NCBI GenBank assembly: GCA_021159105.1
Contig: JAGGSM010000051.1
Location: 1 to 7,926 of the forward strand
Direction: 5' to 3'
Length of the DNA: 7,926 nucleotides
Source: Candidatus Bipolaricaulota bacterium
GTDB lineage: Bacteria; Bipolaricaulota; Bipolaricaulia; UBA7950; UBA9294
The first letter of the stretch is position 1, and each line of letters starts with the position of its first letter. A program made the translations under genes and the position numbers. Of the stretch, positions 6,251 through 7,926 are shown one piece after another. The notes below the pieces were generated by a model. That model was not told the origin of the DNA. It searched no databases and was given only the letters and a program-made list of their open reading frames with translations.

Positions 6251-6322
6251 GGGTCCATAGCTCAGCGGCAGAGCAACCGGCTCATAACCGGTCGGTCCCA
6301 GGTTCGAATCCTGGTGGGCCCA
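6251..6322 (+). tRNA. tRNA with CAU anticodon (elongator Met or Ile2)
   Basis: A complete cloverleaf can be drawn. Acceptor stem GGGTCCA (6251-6257) pairs with TGGGCCC (6315-6321) with one T-G wobble. The D arm is GCTC/GAGC with a short 7-base loop. Anticodon stem ACCGG/CCGGT (6276-6280, 6288-6292) closes loop CTCATAA with anticodon CAT. T arm CCAGG/CCTGG carries loop TTCGAAT, and the discriminator is A6322. It is not the initiator: G1 pairs with C72, and the anticodon stem lacks three consecutive GC pairs. The CGG-CTCATAA-CCG arm followed by CGGTC recalls bacillar tRNA-Ile2, read as AUA after lysidine modification by TilS, but elongator Met cannot be excluded. The CCA end is not encoded. Confidence 0.97.
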
Positions 6323-6323
6323 C

Positions 6324-6851
6324 ATGAAGATGGAAAAGCTTTTCGTGTATACCGACGGGCGTGCGCAGAACGATCCGGGCGAAGCCGGGATCGGGATCGC
6401 GATTACCGACAAGGATGGAAACGTGATCGAGGAAATCGCCCACCTCATAGGGCGGAGCACCTCCCGCATCGCTCGCTATCGCGCGATGATCGAAGCGGCG
6501 CGCGCGGCCCTGGCCTACTCGCCAAAATCCGTGATCTTCTTCTCCGATGACCAGCAACTGGTGAATCACATCAACGGCGTGTTCGTCACGCGAGAGCCGC
6601 ATGTGAAACACCTCCTGGAGATCCTGCGTGGGATCCTGGACAACCTCCCGCAGTGGAGGGTGAACTTCATCGATCACTACATCAACCGGCAGGCCTCGCA
6701 CCTCGTCGAACGGGCGTTCCGCGACAATACGCGCGCCAGGCTGAGTCGGGAGCACCTGGAGATGCGGCTCCTCGCGCACGTAGCGATGCTCGACGATGCT
6801 CAGCTGGAGCAGTTGATTGAGGCGGCGAAAGACCTGGAACAGCGGACCTGA
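6324..6851 (+). CDS. RNase HI-like protein with degenerate active site
   Basis: The 175-residue protein has an RNase HI-type fold pattern: VYTDGRAQNDPGEAGIGIAI (8-27), ARYRAMIEAARAAL (50-63), FFSDDQQLVNHING (72-85), and NRQASHLVERAF (121-132). Active enzymes use D-E-D-D. Here Asp11 and Asp75 remain, but the glutamate of the usual AEYRAL is Arg51, and the aspartate of the usual ADxLA is Ser125. Hydrolysis of RNA in RNA-DNA hybrids is thus unlikely; binding nucleic acid is possible. A helical tail, 141-175, is extra. The ATG lies one base after the tRNA discriminator; Met3 (6330) is an alternative. No ribosome site precedes it because the tRNA occupies that sequence. The gene is co-transcribed with the tRNA and dtd, which begins 2 bases after its stop. 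Confidence 0.88.
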   Translation: MKMEKLFVYTDGRAQNDPGEAGIGIAITDKDGNVIEEIAHLIGRSTSRIARYRAMIEAARAALAYSPKSVIFFSDDQQLVNHINGVFVTREPHVKHLLEILRGILDNLPQWRVNFIDHYINRQASHLVERAFRDNTRARLSREHLEMRLLAHVAMLDDAQLEQLIEAAKDLEQRT

Positions 6852-6853
6852 AG

Positions 6854-7312
6854 ATGCGCATCGTGTTGCAGCGAGTGAGCCGAGGGGAGGTGCGCGTGGG
6901 CGGGAATACCGTCGCCTCCGTCGGACGTGGCCTCGTCTTGCTTGTCGGGTTCACCAACGATGATAGCCAGAGCATGTTTCCGCGGATCGTTGATAAGATC
7001 GTCGATTTGCGGATCTTCGAGGACGCGGATGGGAAGATGAACCTGTCGCTGCGCGACATCGGAGGCGGGATCATCGCTGTCCCGCAGTTCACCCTGTACG
7101 GGAACACAAAAAAGGGGAGGAGACCGAGCTTCGCCCACGCTGCCCCGCCCCAGCGAGCAGAGAAGCTGTTCGACCTATTTGTCTCAGCGCTCGAGGGGAC
7201 AGGGATCAGTATAGGAAGCGGGGTTTTCGGCGCGCACATGGAGGTGGACCTGGTGAACGATGGACCGGTGACGTTCGTCTTCGACCTTGCGCCGTCTGGC
7301 GAGAGCGGCTAA
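6854..7312 (+). CDS. dtd: D-aminoacyl-tRNA deacylase
   Basis: DTD removes D-amino acids (and glycine mischarged on tRNA-Ala) from tRNAs, a cytoplasmic proofreading step. The 152 residues cover the whole family: MRIVLQRV start, RIFEDADGKMNLSL at 53-66, QFTL at 78-81, KGRRPSF at 87-93, FGAHM at 125-129, and the cross-subunit motif NDGPVT at 135-140 containing the Gly-cisPro pair that gives chiral selectivity. Two positions differ from the common form: the serine of SQFTL is Pro77, and the aspartate of the usual ADTxKG is Asn84. Thr80 is kept. The start is 2 bases after the RNase H-like stop with only a weak upstream site, so translation is probably coupled. Its place behind a tRNA gene suits its role. 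Confidence 0.95.
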   Translation: MRIVLQRVSRGEVRVGGNTVASVGRGLVLLVGFTNDDSQSMFPRIVDKIVDLRIFEDADGKMNLSLRDIGGGIIAVPQFTLYGNTKKGRRPSFAHAAPPQRAEKLFDLFVSALEGTGISIGSGVFGAHMEVDLVNDGPVTFVFDLAPSGESG

Positions 7313-7399
7313 ACTCTGCACAATCGATTGAACAACGAACGAATTCCTGCCCGGTCTCCAGTTAGATATGGTGCCGTGCAATGTTTGTTTTGATAGTGT

Positions 7400-7406
7400 A
7401 AGGAGG
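7400..7406 (+). promoter_or_regulatory. Strong ribosome binding site of rpmF
   Basis: AAGGAGG at 7400-7406 is followed by 4 bases and the ATG at 7411. The 98 bases between dtd and rpmF hold no convincing promoter: TATGGT at 7367-7372 is a possible -10 box but lacks a matching -35. They also contain the palindrome CAATCGATTG at 7321-7330. rpmF may be read from the tRNA promoter or a weak site of its own. Confidence 0.8.
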
Positions 7407-7410
7407 AGCA

Positions 7411-7599
7411 ATGGCTGTCCCAAAATATCGTACTTCGCGCTCGAAGGGGCGCATGCGCCGCGGGCACTACGGCACGAGCGTGCTGGCGTCGATGGAATGT
7501 CCGCACTGCCATGAACTGAAACTTCCGCACCGCGTGTGCCCACACTGCGGCTACTACAACGGTATGGAGATCGTCTCCGTGTCCAAGGAAGAGGAATAG
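7411..7599 (+). CDS. rpmF: 50S ribosomal protein L32
   Basis: L32 is a small zinc-ribbon protein of the large ribosomal subunit. The 62 residues begin MAVPKYRTSRSKGRMRR, the usual basic N-terminus of the family. Cys30, Cys33, Cys43 and Cys46 form the CxxC...CxxC zinc site (CPHC and CPHCGYYNG with KLPHRVC between), so this is the zinc-binding form rather than a cysteine-free paralogue. Length is normal, with a short acidic tail (SKEEE). In many bacteria rpmF lies between yceD and plsX; here it stands after dtd, followed by a convergent gene, so that common context is missing. Confidence 0.97.
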   Translation: MAVPKYRTSRSKGRMRRGHYGTSVLASMECPHCHELKLPHRVCPHCGYYNGMEIVSVSKEEE

Positions 7600-7615
7600 G
7601 AGCGGATCCACTGTG

Positions 7616-7660
7616 CGGGCTGATCTCGAGCAGACGGGATCAGCCTGAACGCTTCTTGCT
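7616..7660 (+). terminator. Probable terminator after rpmF
   Basis: GGCTGATC (7618-7625) pairs perfectly with GATCAGCC (7638-7645), extended outward by a G-T and a C-G pair (7616-7617 with 7646-7647), around a 12-base loop. The following bases (CGCTTCTTGCTCT) are pyrimidine-rich but have no continuous T run, so efficiency is uncertain. The hairpin overlaps the last codons and stop of the convergent small gene. Confidence 0.5.
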
Positions 7661-7894
7661 CTCCTTCAGTGCCATCTTAGCTCTCTTCTTCTCGATCTTC
7701 TGCTGTGCTTTCAGCCTCTTTGCATCTTCCTCAGCGCTCTTCTCCTCCGATCCTCTCATAACATGATCCTCTCGGCGGGCCCGCTTCCGCTCGATGATCC
7801 GCAGGGCGAGGCTGCGGCCGAACTGCCCGACGAACCCAGCAGCAAGCACTGCCAACACCCACTTGAGAACATCCCACACCGCGCTTCTGTCCAT
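7640..7894 (-). CDS. Small membrane-anchored hypothetical protein
   Basis: The 84-residue protein has no family I recognise. Residues about 10-34 (KWVLAVLAAGFVGQFG, then LALRII) form one glycine-containing hydrophobic segment, probably a membrane anchor. The rest, 35-84, is strongly charged with many Lys, Arg and Glu and is probably helical, possibly a short coiled coil; by the positive-inside rule it faces the cytoplasm. The ATG at 7892-7894 has GGGG just before it. TACAAT (7910-7905) upstream is a good -10 box, and its -35 would fall at or past the window end. Gene status rests on the coherent membrane-plus-charged layout and the convergent position after the rpmF terminator; it could be spurious. 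Confidence 0.7.
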   Translation of the reverse strand: MDRSAVWDVLKWVLAVLAAGFVGQFGRSLALRIIERKRARREDHVMRGSEEKSAEEDAKRLKAQQKIEKKRAKMALKESKKRSG

Positions 7895-7904
7895 GTCCCC
7901 GGGA

Positions 7905-7910
7905 ATTGTA
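7905..7910 (-). promoter_or_regulatory. Candidate -10 box for the small membrane protein gene
   Basis: TACAAT on the minus strand matches 5 of 6 consensus positions. Transcription starting about 7 bases downstream would leave only 3-4 bases before the ATG at 7894, so the message would be nearly leaderless. The matching -35 box lies at or beyond the window edge and cannot be checked. Confidence 0.35.
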
Positions 7911-7926
7911 GAAATGTGTCCGTCTG

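Noticed and set aside
6251..6322. Initiator tRNA-fMet
   Set aside because: Position 1 pairs with 72, and the anticodon stem lacks the three consecutive G-C pairs of initiators.
5804..6469. Minus-strand open frame containing the string HQDSNLGPTGYEPVALPL
   Set aside because: This string is the well-known false protein made by translating the antisense strand of a tRNA gene; here it comes from the tRNA at 6251-6322.
6282..6779. Minus-strand open frame ending in GPPGFEPGTDRL
   Set aside because: It is antisense to the RNase H-like gene, and its end is again translated tRNA antisense, so it is not a real gene.
1..7926. CRISPR arrays, insertion sequences, phage genes or integration sites
   Set aside because: No regularly spaced direct repeats, transposase or integrase motifs, or terminal inverted repeats were seen; the tRNA 3' end is not duplicated nearby.

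Overview
The window reads as chromosomal DNA of a diderm (two-membrane) bacterium. The evidence for an outer membrane is a secreted beta-rich protein whose last residues match the outer-membrane beta-signal, and an ABC solute-binding protein with a plain signal peptide and no lipobox cysteine. Base composition is moderately GC-rich, spacing is tight, Shine-Dalgarno sequences are often strong (AAGGAGGT), and several promoters look like standard sigma-70 sites. The style of the beta-rich repeat protein recalls Candidatus Bipolaricaulota (OP1/Acetothermia), but that is recollection, not a search result.

Layout. (1) Bases 1-72 hold the last 23 codons of an unidentified plus-strand gene, followed by a hairpin terminator at 79-122 shared with the convergent operon. 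(2) Bases 125-3211, minus strand, form a complete polar amino-acid ABC importer: solute-binding protein, internal terminator/attenuator, permease 1, ATPase, permease 2. The last three overlap by 4 and 1 nt. (3) Bases 3212-3403 are a divergent regulatory region. (4) Bases 3404-6212, plus strand, form a tight three-gene cluster: a predicted outer-membrane beta-barrel protein, a sigma-70-like protein with regions 2 and 3 but no region 4.2, and a CPBP-family membrane protease with all three motifs. (5) A near-consensus promoter, TTGACA-17-TATAGT, overlaps the protease stop codon and drives a CAU-anticodon tRNA. An RNase HI-like protein that has lost two of four catalytic acids starts 1 nt after the tRNA, and D-aminoacyl-tRNA deacylase follows 2 nt later. 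(6) rpmF (ribosomal protein L32) follows, then a terminator hairpin and a small convergent membrane-anchored protein gene.

How it works together. The importer is a self-contained uptake unit; the terminator after the binding-protein gene probably makes binding protein in excess over membrane parts. The beta-barrel/sigma-like/protease cluster suggests a cell-envelope module with its own regulator, which is inference. The tRNA/RNase H-like/dtd/rpmF stretch is translation-related.

Most worth checking: the sigma-like protein without its -35-binding domain, the degenerate RNase H whose mRNA may be nearly leaderless after tRNA 3' processing, and permease 1, whose best-placed start is an ATA codon.
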